Positions 19,901 through 29,548 of a stretch of 64,000 bases of DNA are shown here, piece by piece. Location: positions 18,089,385 to 18,153,384 of the forward strand of contig OZ022591.1 in assembly GCA_963669155.1 (NCBI GenBank). The letters are read 5' to 3'. A program made the translations under genes and the position numbers. This DNA comes from Arbacia lixula. Its lineage: Eukaryota > Echinodermata > Echinoidea > Arbacioida > Arbaciidae. The notes under the pieces are model-generated. The model had not been told where the DNA came from, searched no databases, and worked only from the letters and a program-made list of their open reading frames with translations. Every line of letters begins with the position of its first letter. Position 1 is the stretch's first letter.

Positions 19901-21346
19901 ATTAATGGGAAAACAAAATATTGTACCTTCTTTGTAAAGCAAAGGAAAGCAAAATGTTAAATACTGAAGATAACTGTCAATTTCATCCAAAACCGAGGGT
20001 CAGATATTAAGATATCATTGTACTAAAAAATACAAAAAAGGTAAATTTTAGATTTCCACTCCCTAGGATTAGTTTGCTGTGCTGTGTATTTGTTCACATC
20101 TGTACCATTCATTTTTCATCAAAATAACATGATAGACCCTTTTTTCAATTGTTCATGTGTGAACGTGTCTATCTCTAAATCTCCTTTCCCTTTCTGTTTT
20201 ACAGTTTCATTTTCCATGTGATGTGATGCATTTGACATGCATGTACTTAACTTGTTTATTTTGATAAGAGATTGCTTTCACCGTTTACTCATACTTTTTC
20301 TTATTCTTTATATATTCGTTAATACATTTTATTATTGTCCATATGTATAATATTATGAGGGATTGTTTTACTTTCTTTTTTAAGTTCAACATCCCCCCCC
20401 CCTAAAAAAAGAAGAAGAAAAAAGAGATAGCTTCATGAAATCAGTAGGTTTTTTTTTAGATATTAGTTATTATCTGGTTTATTCCCCAAGTTAGGAGGTG
20501 CCTGAAAGAGCCTGAAATTGGTGTTCCAGAATGTCCTCCCAAGTCGTAGTATGCTCTTAATGTGAATTACGGAGTGTTCGACCATGCTCATTTTGCATTT
20601 ATTAGCCAAAGAACCAATCACACTCACAACATCTCATTGGGACTTTTTCCTAGCTTTCTTCCAAACTCTGTGGATTGAATGCTGCTCATTTTTTTTTGCA
20701 TGTGGTATGAATGGCTAGGACAAGATTCAAGATTCAAGATAATTTATTGTCATGTATAAAAATACACAAAATTTGTTTTCGGGCAGAAAAGTTACAAACA
20801 GGGGGTGGCTCTCGTAAGTATTCTCCTAAATCCTCTCCTAAATCCTCTCATACACGCAATTCTGGAATACCAATCCTAATGTTATGATTTGCATAAACTT
20901 GCATGAAGATAGGAGAAAACTTAGGAGGGGGCTTACAAGAAAAACCCCTAGTACTAGTATATTTCATAGTAATGTTTCCTCTTTCTCTCTTGTTCCGTTG
21001 CCGCCGACAAACAGGTAGTGCATTCAGCGACAGTCCCCAGAGTAGCATATCCAACTCAACGGCCGGGGGTGGGGGCTATCTGATCGGCTCACCTCAGCTG
21101 CTCAGCCCCAACAGCAGCCACCCGTCCCTGGGGGGCCACTCCCCCATGGGTGGTGGCCTGGGGGCAGCCCCAAGCCTTAGCCCCAACATGATGCAGCACC
21201 AGCCACACCCCCAGGGGGCGTCGCCCAACCCCCACATGCAGCCCCCCCGAGTGGTGCACCAGCAGCAGGCCCCGCCTATAGTCAGGCGGCCGGCCGACTT
21301 CGAGGACGAGATCGAAGACACCTTCCCCTGGGATACCATCGCGTAG
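7847..21346 (+). CDS. FoxJ2/3: FoxJ2/FoxJ3-type forkhead transcription factor, 3' part
   Basis: Six visible exons (7847-7918, 9176-9265, 11709-11841, 16812-17027, 17951-18049, 21015-21346) join in frame to 313 codons plus stop. Exon 1 here begins [10 protein letters not shown], the end of the forkhead domain after wing 1, as in FOXJ2/FOXJ3. [30 protein letters not shown] and [14 protein letters not shown] match conserved blocks of vertebrate FOXJ3 as remembered, and the tail [13 protein letters not shown] matches its acidic-aromatic C-terminus. Family members are nuclear DNA-binding activators; specific targets here are unknown. The start codon and most of the forkhead domain are outside the window. 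A 200-base gap lies in the last intron, so an exon equivalent to the LMESMRQADL block could be hidden there. The last exon is GC-rich compared with its surroundings. Confidence 0.9.
8170..8496. repeat. Truncated copy of the 14598-15090 MITE family
   Basis: Shares the inner 'ccttcatc...aaaaa', 'atatggagagcatct', 'gacgtcacaaaagtaaaac' block and the right end 'gggtgaactttcccttta' with the complete copy at 14598-15090. The left end is missing or too diverged to see. It lies in a FoxJ intron. Confidence 0.6.
8964..9122. repeat. Palindromic MITE with GGGCCCC ends
   Basis: Begins GGGCCCCGTAACGTAAAGG and ends tatgttacggggccc, with further complementarity inside (tcaattgcaa / gattgatcgc). It sits 53 bp upstream of the next FoxJ exon. 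Confidence 0.7.
9176..9265 (+). CDS. FoxJ2/3: FoxJ exon b
   Basis: A 90-base phase 0/0 exon encoding a Ser/Pro-rich linker, [20 protein letters not shown] and then [10 protein letters not shown]. Acceptor tctgcag and donor CAC|GTGAGT are both strong. Being symmetric, it could be skipped without a frameshift. Confidence 0.8.
9349..9461. repeat. Short foldback hairpin
   Basis: Arms of about 44 bases (ggtactatactggactggga... and ...cttcccagtacgttccctt) are separated by about 22 bases. A miniature element is the simplest reading. In transcribed form it would make a long, nearly paired stem. Confidence 0.7.
9462..11708. other. FoxJ intron, nothing recognised
   Basis: AT-rich intron of the FoxJ gene. 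Short open stretches here show no protein signature. Similar 'acatgtaaatgatgatgagcat' and 'acggtaaatgatattgagta' phrases at about 11350 and 11590 hint at an old internal duplication. Confidence 0.35.
11709..11841 (+). CDS. FoxJ2/3: FoxJ exon c: conserved [15 protein letters not shown] block
   Basis: Encodes [20 protein letters not shown] followed by [20 protein letters not shown]. The second part is one of the most recognisable FoxJ2/3 signatures outside the forkhead. Acceptor ctttccag; donor GGAG|GTGAGT; ends in phase 1. Confidence 0.9.
11862..11878 (+). repeat. Poly-G tract just after FoxJ exon c donor
   Basis: An uninterrupted G run about 20 bases downstream of the exon c splice donor. 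Such a tract can form a G-quadruplex in DNA or pre-mRNA. Confidence 0.8.
11903..12384. repeat. Foldback element carrying the 75-bp unit, fullest copy
   Basis: Ends are inverted: 'ggtgcgtcttcattagccc' on the left and 'gggctaatgaagacgcccc' on the right. The left part reads as a 75-base unit (tcttcattag to gcaatcgcg) followed by the start of a second unit. The same unit is tandemly repeated in the 3'UTR of the downstream gene at 57466-58260. Confidence 0.75.
12722..13240 (+). repeat. Tandem repeat of about 122 bp, 4.3 copies
   Basis: The phrase gcatctctagac recurs near 12740, 12863, 12984 and 13105, and in diverged form at 13204, a period of about 121-123 bases. Each full unit also has 'gatgctatcgccc' and 'gatgatgtcacaagc', the latter CRE-like. 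Several open stretches cross the repeat only because of its periodicity. Confidence 0.85.
13388..13495. repeat. Fragment of the 1201-1837 foldback family
   Basis: Carries the family end 'acaattctccctatggcata', 'gccgatatcaagcgatatc' and 'acttccggtatgagtttgg', with the internal part deleted. Confidence 0.7.
13501..13708. repeat. GGGNCC palindromic MITE interrupted by a tandem-repeat fragment
   Basis: Outer arms 'ttgcataaaacttac' and 'gtaagttttatgcaac' match the MITE at 37581-37739. The middle (about 13562-13640) is instead a near-identical copy of one 122-bp unit from 12722-13240, from 'gttcatacgaagcatctc' to 'ggctgtgattaagc'. Confidence 0.75.
13968..14135 (+). repeat. Poly-C and (CT)n/(CTTT)n microsatellite
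   Basis: A C run followed by about 150 bases of C/T only, mostly ctctct and tttctc. Open frames here are low-complexity artefacts. Confidence 0.9.
14598..15090. repeat. Complete MITE of the 'aagggatagtccaccctg' family
   Basis: Inverted ends: 'aagggatagtccaccctgaa' and 'ttcagggtgaactatcccc'. The interior has palindromic halves around 'tgacatcacgtgccaggtg' and 'caccttgcatgtgactac'. Related copies lie at 8170-8496 and 31627-32102. No coding sequence. Confidence 0.75.
15153..15176 (+). repeat. Long poly-G tract
   Basis: More than 20 G residues broken by one A, within the FoxJ intron. Potential G-quadruplex and a likely place for assembly length errors. Confidence 0.85.
15177..16211. other. FoxJ intron, nothing recognised
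   Basis: AT-rich intron sequence. The open stretch 15406-15675 has no recognisable domain or flanking splice pattern and is treated as chance. Confidence 0.35.
16212..16374. repeat. Long near-perfect palindrome
   Basis: Arms of about 75 bases with outer 'aaatattgactgct' / 'agcagtcaatattt' and inner 'gatgtcaaaaccatgacta' / 'tagtcatggttttgacatc'. The spacer is only about 15 bases. Additional 'gggcacag' fragments at 16550-16620 suggest a related element next to it. Confidence 0.8.
16681..16722 (+). pseudogene. Relic of a duplicated FoxJ exon segment
   Basis: These 42 bases match 16841-16882 inside FoxJ exon d at 35 of 42 positions. In the exon's own frame it reads [14 protein letters not shown] against [14 protein letters not shown], and three codon differences are silent. 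A stop (TAA) directly precedes it and another follows 13 codons later, and no good acceptor is present, so it looks dead. A duplicated, decayed exon piece is the best reading. Confidence 0.65.
16812..17027 (+). CDS. FoxJ2/3: FoxJ exon d with polyglutamine tract
   Basis: Encodes [20 protein letters not shown], a linker, then 14 Gln, one His and 6 Gln, ending [11 protein letters not shown]. The Gln tract is mixed CAG/CAA, which favours length stability over a pure CAG run. Acceptor tcttccatag; donor TTTG|GTGAGA. Vertebrate FOXJ3 has His/Pro/Gln-rich sequence at the equivalent place. Confidence 0.85.
17028..17788. other. FoxJ intron, nothing recognised
   Basis: AT-rich. A 29-base phrase beginning 'aatttgttgatggttggtag' occurs twice in tandem at about 17286-17346. 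No exon signal. Confidence 0.35.
17789..17872. repeat. Perfect-armed hairpin in FoxJ intron
   Basis: Arms 'attattagggtagaagaa' and 'ttcttctaccctaataat' plus outer 'ttgaattcaactt' / 'aagttgaattcaa' pair across a loop of roughly 11-17 bases, with one small bulge. The size is like a pre-miRNA or a very small MITE. Confidence 0.75.
17951..18049 (+). CDS. FoxJ2/3: FoxJ exon e: conserved DLSQF block
   Basis: Encodes [20 protein letters not shown] then [14 protein letters not shown], close to the vertebrate FOXJ3 block that ends NWSDVDLSQFQG. Acceptor ttgttaacag; donor GCAG|GTAAGT; phase 1 on both sides. Confidence 0.9.
18340..18539. other. Assembly gap of 200 N
   Basis: Exactly 200 N residues, probably a fixed-size placeholder. 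It lies between FoxJ exons e and f and may hide coding sequence. Confidence 1.
18541..19130 (+). repeat. Degenerate 'ctacctacccataccat' repeat next to the gap
   Basis: Loosely repeated phrases (acctacccataccat, ctacccacaaa, ttacccataccg) run for about 600 bases with no clean period. Repetitiveness may be why the assembly broke here. Confidence 0.5.
19131..21014. other. Last FoxJ intron, nothing recognised
   Basis: AT-rich with a C run near 19210 and another near 20395. A short 'caagattcaagattcaaga' repeat is at about 20730. No block resembling the missing FOXJ3 LMESMRQADL segment was found. Confidence 0.35.
21015..21346 (+). CDS. FoxJ2/3: FoxJ exon f: last coding exon
   Basis: Encodes 109 residues and TAG. 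A Ser/Gly/Pro/His-rich region ([31 protein letters not shown]) leads to [20 protein letters not shown], equivalent to the FOXJ3 end DDIQDDFDWDSIV. Acceptor gccgacaaacag. It is strikingly GC-rich compared with the flanking introns and 3'UTR. Confidence 0.9.
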
Positions 21347-21761
21347 CCGAAGCTACATGTGAGAGGGCATTGAACCCTGAACTCATTTTTTTCAGACCCG
21401 TTATGTCCTCAGGCCTCAGGCTCTTTCAAACTATTTGTTTTTTCATGTACGAGATAAAAGACACCCTCTTGTGGGACATTTTAGCTGTCATCGTCGTGCA
21501 TGAGAGAGGACTGCAACCGTGAACTCATTTTTTAGAGTACCCGCTGTGCACCGTCTCGCATCCAAGGGTCTCCTGCCAGTGCAAACGCAACCAATGGTGA
21601 GATGATGGATAAAACTTAATCGAGGACAAGCCCAACCCCAACGACACCTTATGAAGAGACACCATTGCATTGTCGTCCTGCGTGCTTTTTCCCTGCTCTT
21701 TTTGGAGGGGGTAGGGGAAGTTTGAACCCCCAACTAGTTTGTTCATTCCCACACTGCCCAG

Positions 21762-21902
21762 GGCATGGTCTTATAAAGAGTTGCGATTGATCTGAATTGA
21801 TCGCAAATCTGATTCCTTATCTCTACCATACAGAGTTACGATTGATATTAATGGCAATCCAAGTTGCGATCAATCTCAATTTTTTATAAGACAGTGCCCA
21901 GG
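21762..21902. repeat. Palindromic MITE, 'gggc...tcttataaaga' subfamily
   Basis: Ends 'gggcatggtcttataaaga' and 'ttataagacagtgccc' are inverted. The inner 'gcgattgatc' / 'gcgatcaatc' also pair. A related copy is at 59197-59335. Confidence 0.7.
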
Positions 21903-23814
21903 TGATTTTTACGACCCCCGTCTTTTGTTTTACATCCAGAGACTGCGGCTTAAATTGAATCGTGGCCTTTGGCTAGATTCTAGCTTCCCGGTACCTGATT
22001 TGAGCTACAGGATGTGCTGTGAACAGATGTGCCTAATATGAAGAGCCATATACATCACTCGATACATGATGAATTGGCGTCATCACTTCCACATGCATAT
22101 ATCGGTTATACGTGTGATCTCTATGCCATTTTGTATACCTGTCTCGAGTCTCTCCCAACATTTACAAGCAATGCTAAAAGGCAATGAAATAAAAACATTC
22201 TTCTGCGCTGAAGTCTCTGGCCTTCAACCCAGCAGCTTACGTAAGCGTTTTCACCTTCTGTGTGCCAGACCTTTATTTCTTTATGCGGCACATGTGCCCT
22301 TTTTGCACAAGTAATACACGAAAATCCCATAGAGCAGCATTTCATCTGCTGCATAAGGGGTTAATGGCGAAAGAAGACACATATAACATATAAAGAGTTC
22401 AATGCTTCAAATTGCTTCAACAGCAATGCGATTTTTCTCGACGCACTGTCATCATACCTATTGCAGCCATCTCCCTGAACCCTCTCATTACCATGAGCAC
22501 ATCAATTGTGGTTTAAGTCAATGGTTTAAACATAACTTGGTACTCTGAAGGTTAGAATCTAAGCATTGCAGGATGTGCCAGTGGTTATCTCCCACATACT
22601 TATTTTTGTCCAATTTTTATTTCAATTAATTTCCCTGTGTTCTCGTCAAATATGTTGTATAGATGTTGATATGTGTATACGCGATATAACTATATATTTG
22701 TAAAATGTTGGTGTGACTGTGTGTGAGTGTGAGTGGCAATATAGTGTCAATGATCTGATGTTCATATCATATCTCTGTGTTATAATATTGTGATGTTTTG
22801 TAGTTCCATCATTGTTTTTATATCTATCTAGTGCAAGTAGGGTCTGCGCCGCAATGGGGATACAGCTTCCCCATTTCTATGTCGATTCAGGGCTGCAGCT
22901 TTTCAGGCAAATTTCTGAAATCAGGCCGAGATGCATTATACCTCCCTTCCTTGACAAAAAGACACAAGTAACAACAGAGATTTTTCTGGTAAATCAACAA
23001 AATGTTTAATTTGCATTGGAATCAGTGCAATTCCATATCATTTTCAAGTGATTTTGTGCCAGGGAGATAGATATTTCTCTTCCTCTGCATAATGAAATGT
23101 GGGTATAATCTAAAAATATCTATAACTCAAATTTGAGTCATCACATGTTCCCCTTGTGAAAGTATGGCAGATTCATGAGATTGGCATTCCCCTTTATCCC
23201 TGTTTCTTAAAATCATAGGTATAATTACACATCATAAGACGGGTAAGGTGGGCCTTTCAGCTTTAGCGCTTTGAATAGTTTGCAGTCCAGAAAGTATTTG
23301 GTGTCATTCATTTCATGAGGATGAATTGTTATCCCGATATGGATAGTTTTATCCTATTTTCTTTAGTGTTCAGAGTAATTTATACTGTATGCTTTAAGAC
23401 TTTTTAAATTCTAGTTTTAGTTTTTGCAGTTGGCCATTACTTTCAATATGATACAAAAGTAACTTTCATAACTGTACAGGGTTTGTAAAGTACAGGCATT
23501 CTTCATACTTCAGTGTCATTTTCATAGCATTATTTTTCAAAGCTTAAGATTATTTGATTTACTTTAATAAAATTGAATTAAATTCTATAACCAGGTGTAA
23601 CTAGATAAATCTGAAATACAGGTTTAGTTTGATTTATTTCTCATGTTTTTGCTTAGTGTTTTGGTGTGCATTTAAATGTCGAAAGATTAATTGAATCATG
23701 CTTTTGTTTTATGAGGCTTTGTCATGAAAACATTATTTCTATACTTTAGAGTTATAGAGTATAAAGATAGCAATAGGTTTTTAGTTGTATTTACTTCCAC
23801 CTTGCCGTTAAAAA

Positions 23815-23820
23815 AATAAA
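23815..23820 (+). terminator. Candidate FoxJ poly(A) signal
   Basis: AATAAA about 2.5 kb after the FoxJ stop. One of several possible cleavage signals. Confidence 0.35.
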
Positions 23821-24529
23821 ATTACTATTACAAAGACGATTTGTGTATAACTTTCATAGCACACAATTCTATGCAACTTTAACAAAATATATCAAAATCA
23901 TATCAAATCATATTTCATAATCAGAGGCTTTGATATCAAATATTATATGTGTATATGGAATTCTAAAGTTAGATTGTATAGAGATTTTTTTTTTGTATAG
24001 GTAGTTAATGATATTGAGCAGAAGTATGGCACTAGGTCTGAGGAAATTTAGATTTGAAACAGAATTATACGGATTAAGAGCCAATAGGTCTCCCTATTGC
24101 TAATTTATTGTTGTTCTTACAACATCCATTTATCAGTATAATTAGTACTGCAGTGAAGAGTTCTATGGCAAATGTTTTGTAGCAGTAAGGAACTGATCAG
24201 AATTTGTAATGCTCAATATCCATTATTTATGTGGAAATAATGGTACATGTACCTCATAGTAGAGATATTTGTCTTCAAATGCTGTGGTTATAATTTTTTA
24301 GATACAAAACCCTTCTTATTTATGTAATACCGGTGTAATTATTATATTGTATAGCGTAATAGAAAGGCATTGCAAAAATCACTATTGTGATGAAGCTCAT
24401 TTGCTCAGGACAGATGAAAATATCAAAATACTCTATAAGGTAAGGAATTTGCACTCCTCCCCAAATTGCTGAAATAGCTATGAAAGCATATTCTCAATCA
24501 ACATTTAACGCCAGTTCTGACAAATTTAA

Positions 24530-25287
24530 CCCTATATAGCTCGGGCTATTTTGAAATCGCATAGCCCGGGGGGGGGGGCAAAAACAGCCCCCCCCCCCCC
24601 TAAGATCTCGACCGTTGATCGCGTGATCGCGACGAAAATTGGCACGTACGTCACCGATGCAGTAATCTCCACAATTCAATTGTCAATTGCACCAAAATTA
24701 ATCAAATTTATTTTTAATCAATTAATTATGCTAAATAAATGCATAAAAATCATAATTTGGTTGTAAATCTTTAAATATAGCCCCAAAACTGCTAGATATC
24801 AGTCCAGACACTCTTCTTAGGATTATTATCAAATTAGGATTTTAAAAAATGGCAATATCAAAGTTTTTCTTATGTATGTTATTGTTTTTTCGCCTTTATG
24901 TTTTTCGTTGTTTTTTCGATGGAAATTGTTAGCACCACTATTTCAGTCATAAATAACATGAAATCTATTGTTTTTCATCATTAAAAATAGATATAATGAT
25001 ACATTTATGAATTTTGGCTAGATACAGAATTTGCATTGGATTTGTACATGAAATCACGTTTTTGAGCAATTTTGGGTCTGACATGCACGTACAAAATGTT
25101 ACGTAACTTCGGAACCGTGTACCCCCGCGTCGCAAATTTGGTCTCAAAAGTTGCGTGAGACTTGAAGGAAAAAAGTCATGAAACGTCGCTGCGTGATCTT
25201 TTCGCGTTACAAATTTATTGCGAAAAATGTCGAGGGGGGGGGGCTGTTTTTGCCCCCCCCCCCCCCCCCCCCCCGGGCTAGATAGGG
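24530..25287. mobile_element. piggyBac-type non-autonomous element, complete copy
   Basis: Flanked on both sides by TTAA (24526-24529 and 25288-25291). Ends read CCCTATATAGCTCGGGC and gcccgggggg...; the right end is gggctagataggg. A TTAA target duplication with CCC-starting inverted ends is the piggyBac signature. Just inside each end are long G and C runs around 'ctgtttttgcccc'. No transposase frame. A second copy is at 62117-62825. Confidence 0.75.
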
Positions 25288-27000
25288 TTAAGCTACACCA
25301 AACAAGCAATTTTGAAGAGCCATTAGTTAGAAGCCCACTGTTTTATGGATTTCATACCGCATCATAACGCATAGCTGCAGTATGCAATCTGTTGTGAGGT
25401 TTTCAAATATCAACCGCTCGGATTTGCATGATAGCAAGTCAAAATCATTCTTTTAGATTGTGATTATACTATCCATCATCATTTAGAAGCCATTCCTTAA
25501 TGTGGCAATGTGGAAGATCAGTTTTCTATATAATGGAAGTACATGTAGAATGAAATTGAAAGCGCTCAAGCAAACTTTATGGCTTACCACTAGTACACCT
25601 TACCCCTAAGTTTTTAAGCTATTCAATTAAAACAAAGAAAGTCATATTGTTATGACTTTAAAAAAATACTAAAATTCAGTTGCCATGACCTGCAAGGCAA
25701 CAAAAAAAATGGAAAAAAGGTAAAAATAAATAACATGATTTTGATACAATTTCATAGCAGTGGAATATGTACATTGTAGATAGGTCATAGTAAATCGATC
25801 AGCAATATTTTCAACATTGTACACTCTGCTGCTGTACTTCTATTAGTTCTGTGATATGCAAACAAAAATACTGCAAAAATCCTCAAAAACATGTTTAAAA
25901 AAAGATATAATGGCATGAGTTGCTATAATAGGAAATAGTAAAATCTTTTCTTCTGATAGTGGTAGTTGTCTTAGTGATTATGCAAAGAAAACTATTGAAA
26001 CAAGTCTCAAAACATTTGTGTTTTTTGAATCTCATAGCATGAGTTATTTGAATAGTGCCATAAAGGCTCATGACCTGTATGAACAAGCTGTCATCATGAG
26101 CTTGCTTGTACTGAGATGGCCTACAAATACATGAAACAGAATACTGACCACAACACAGGTTGCCTTCATGCATCTTGCTAGGACTGGTTTGACTCTCTCA
26201 TAACGACGGCATGGAGTTGTGTAGAAAGCCAATAAGGTTTTCTAGGCCTGGTGGTGTAAGGGTTAACTCTCTCATTACCATTGGCATGGAGATGTGTTGC
26301 CTGTCTACAAATGTTTGTTACCAAAAAAATGTGCATGATGGTGTGCAGACAACATGACGAGAGTGGTGGCTCCATTTCTAAGAATGATGACATATGAAGT
26401 GCTATATCAGCATGGCTGCATAGACATGTAATATCCGCGTTGTAAGGAGTCAAATTTTAAAAAGCACACCTTCACCGTTGTGTTAGCAGGGTCCAGATTG
26501 ATATATATGTAGTATAGGAATGCAAAATATGTGTTTCTGCTCTCTTGTCGACAGAGATATAGATATCCAATGTGAGGAGAGGAGGGTGCTATCATAAGAA
26601 AATTGAGGTCGAAGTTTGGAATTTGACGTGGGATAGTAGTACGGTATATCATAATGGAAATGGGCTTTTCAAGTGCCTCACAAAATATCAGGAATATTGA
26701 ACTGTAAAGCAGATTCCATTTTCATAGCATGTTGCATTTCCTATAAAATATATTAATAATTTCTTCATTGTTAGTGCTAATCTACATATAAAATGACAAG
26801 GGTGCCTCTTAACATAGCAGTAACCTCATGGAGAAGTGAACATGAATAATATGCTTACATTCTTGTGGCAATGGAAAGATTTTTGTGACCATTGTGTCAA
26901 CTCGATTTCTAATAATTTTTTCCGTTAAATTCCATGATTTATTCAGCCAATGTTATATGAGTTATCATCATCCCGTCACATGCCTGTGATGTGTTTACAT

Positions 27001-27314
27001 GGGGGTGTTTCACCAAGCTGTTCATAAGCTAAGAACGACTTTACGCACAACTTGTGCTAAATCATATACCCCAATTTGTTTCTGTTTTTAGCATAGTGGG
27101 AGTTAATTTCCAACTATCCTAATAAAATTGGACAAATGATAAACTTTACAGTCAAATACTTGTTAACAACAAGAATTTAGATTTATTAAGATTAGATTTC
27201 AACTAAAGCTGATGGGAATTGAAATCATTGAGAATCTGATATAGCACAAGAAAGGGTCACCAGTCATGCGGATAGTCGTTCGTAGCTTACGAACAGGTTG
27301 GTGAAACACCCCCC
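27001..27314. repeat. Foldback MITE with 'ggggtgtttcaccaa' ends
   Basis: Left end gggggtgtttcaccaagctg and right end ttggtgaaacacccccc are inverted. Next to them 'gttcataagctaagaacga' / 'tcgttcgtagcttacgaac' also pair. Confidence 0.75.
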
Positions 27315-28858
27315 AGGATCATTACAGCCCTGCCATTGGCTGTTGTAATGTTTGCAAGGACTGACGAGGTTGTGTACTTCTTGAGTCTTATGATGTAAAA
27401 CAATACAGTCTTTCTGTAGGCCCTCCATTATGGCCACTGGTGCATTTTAACAATAAGGTTGGGTAGGATATGTAGCCTTCAATGACGTATTTTTCCATTT
27501 CATGATTTTAATAGCACTGTGATCATACAGACATTATAAAACCATACACATTCAGTTCAACATTGTATGATTACAGTTTAAAGTGTGAATGGCATGACTA
27601 TCAAATCAAATGATTTTCAGCTGTTGTGGTCTATAAATAGGGGTAAATAACTATAAATGAATGGTTTGTGTTTGGAAAGCTGCAAATGACTCGGCAATGA
27701 GTGTAATGTTCCTTTATGTTGTTGATTTCAATGTGATTCTTGTTTTATGTATTGATGCCTTCTAAGGCCCTGTCTGTTAGTTGCTTCATGTAAGTCCTCC
27801 ATGCCAAAGTCTACCTTAATTATATAGTAAAAACACAGAAACTCTAATAAGATATTAAAAGTTGAATGTGTATGGGTGATGGCGATGTGTAGGAACCTGT
27901 AATGCTAAGTGGGATTTGACAACAAAGTGGTGGAAGAAAAACAGAAAGGAAATATCACACAATGAATCCTGATTGCCAACCAAATGCGTATAATATTAGG
28001 TTAGAACAGAGAGGTACACACTGAATTTCAGTATTAGTCAAACAGACTACATTTATCACCCCAAACTTTGCTTCATGCTATTTTTATGGCATTGACTTCT
28101 TTTTAAGCACAATTGGTCCAAAAGCACATGGGAGTTCTAATTTCAGTTATTGAATATGGGCCATTGAATTTTGTGTGGCCCAAGCTACTTTTTTTTTAAT
28201 TTTCAAATACTAGATTCCATCAGTTCCATGCAAAACTTTTCATGAGGTTAAGTCAAATTCTGTTTCACCATTTTTTATTCAAATCCTCTATGCTCAATGG
28301 TTCATTTTGTGATATTAATAGACATTTATTTTTGAAATTTCAACGGTTTATGTTTGTGGTTGAGTGTTTTTTGGTGAAAGTAATAAGAGAGAAAATCAGA
28401 GACCTGGGCTGGTGATTATATTGTTAAGAAGTATGATTTCAAGTACTTTATGAAGCACAAAAGCATTACAAGTATTTACCTTCGGAATAAAGCTGAAATG
28501 GGTGAAGGGCTTACTGAATTGGAATTAAGGGGCCCCTATTGTAAGTACTTATCTGTATCTTTAATTTGATTGTGGTGGTAGAAAAGTAGAAAAGGAGAAA
28601 AAAGCAAAGCAACCTTTTATGCATACTGCATTTTTCAAGTACCAAGTACAAAAATATGTGAGAGAAAACAGTGGTGAATGATAATTGTTCAAGGTGGAAA
28701 CACATCTATGTTGTGAGATGATCAGTTGCACTCTCAGTGTTTACTTGTGAAACTAGTGAAAACAAATATTGTAGCTGTACTTCAGTGATTATTTTCATAT
28801 GAATTGATTCAAATCATTTATATTTGACAACCAACCTTCAAGCCCATTGTAGAATAAC

Positions 28859-29056
28859 GTTCACACAGGAGTAAATTGCCACTGACACTTGCCGCCTGCA
28901 CATTTGCGCAGGTGCTTTCACACTGTTACAGTGTCGGAACATCCTTAATGAACGCCATGCCTATTTCTCCCTCCGCAAGAGGCTAGAACGTGTGTGAAAG
29001 TCTTAAGGAATGTGGTACTATGGCAAGCGGCATCAGTATACTATCTCTGTGTGAAC
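28859..29056. repeat. Possible TIR element with 'gttcacacagg' ends
   Basis: Ends 'gttcacacaggag' and 'ctctgtgtgaac' are inverted, and inner words such as 'ctttcacac' / 'gtgtgaaag' pair. Reminiscent of the 2811-3368 element but not clearly the same family. Confidence 0.45.
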
Positions 29057-29542
29057 AGATCTTGAGGTGGACATAAGGCTCCAGAGTGTGAATTTATGTT
29101 ACTCGGGTGGTAAAACTCAATGCATGTTCTAGTGCACAGAAAAACTTTGAAGGGAAATCACATACTTTTGTAATCTTTCAAACAGAATGTAAATAGACTA
29201 TACAGCAATTGCAATAAGTCAATTTCAAGGAGGTGGCATGTTCAGGAATGTTATCACTCCTACTTAAGCTATTTTTGTATAAATTATTTTGAGCTCTTGT
29301 CATATTATGATACTAGAGAAATATATATTGAGAAAATTGAGTATATGTAAATAATCATATAGTTCTCTTCCTCATCCTTTTTTATATGTATCCAAAGTGT
29401 AACTATACATGAATTTGCCTGTCTTGTAAATAGAAACAGTATATTACACTTTCTCTGTTGTGAAATATCAATGTACCATGTAACATACTGAATTGACCTA
29501 TTATGAATGCTGTGTATTTGTTTAACACTTTTGCCTAGAAGT

Positions 29543-29548
29543 AATAAA
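29543..29548 (+). terminator. Candidate distal poly(A) signal
   Basis: AATAAA followed about 25 bases later by a T/G-rich stretch (actttgtgccttgt), a good mammalian-style cleavage context. It may end the FoxJ 3'UTR. Confidence 0.4.
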
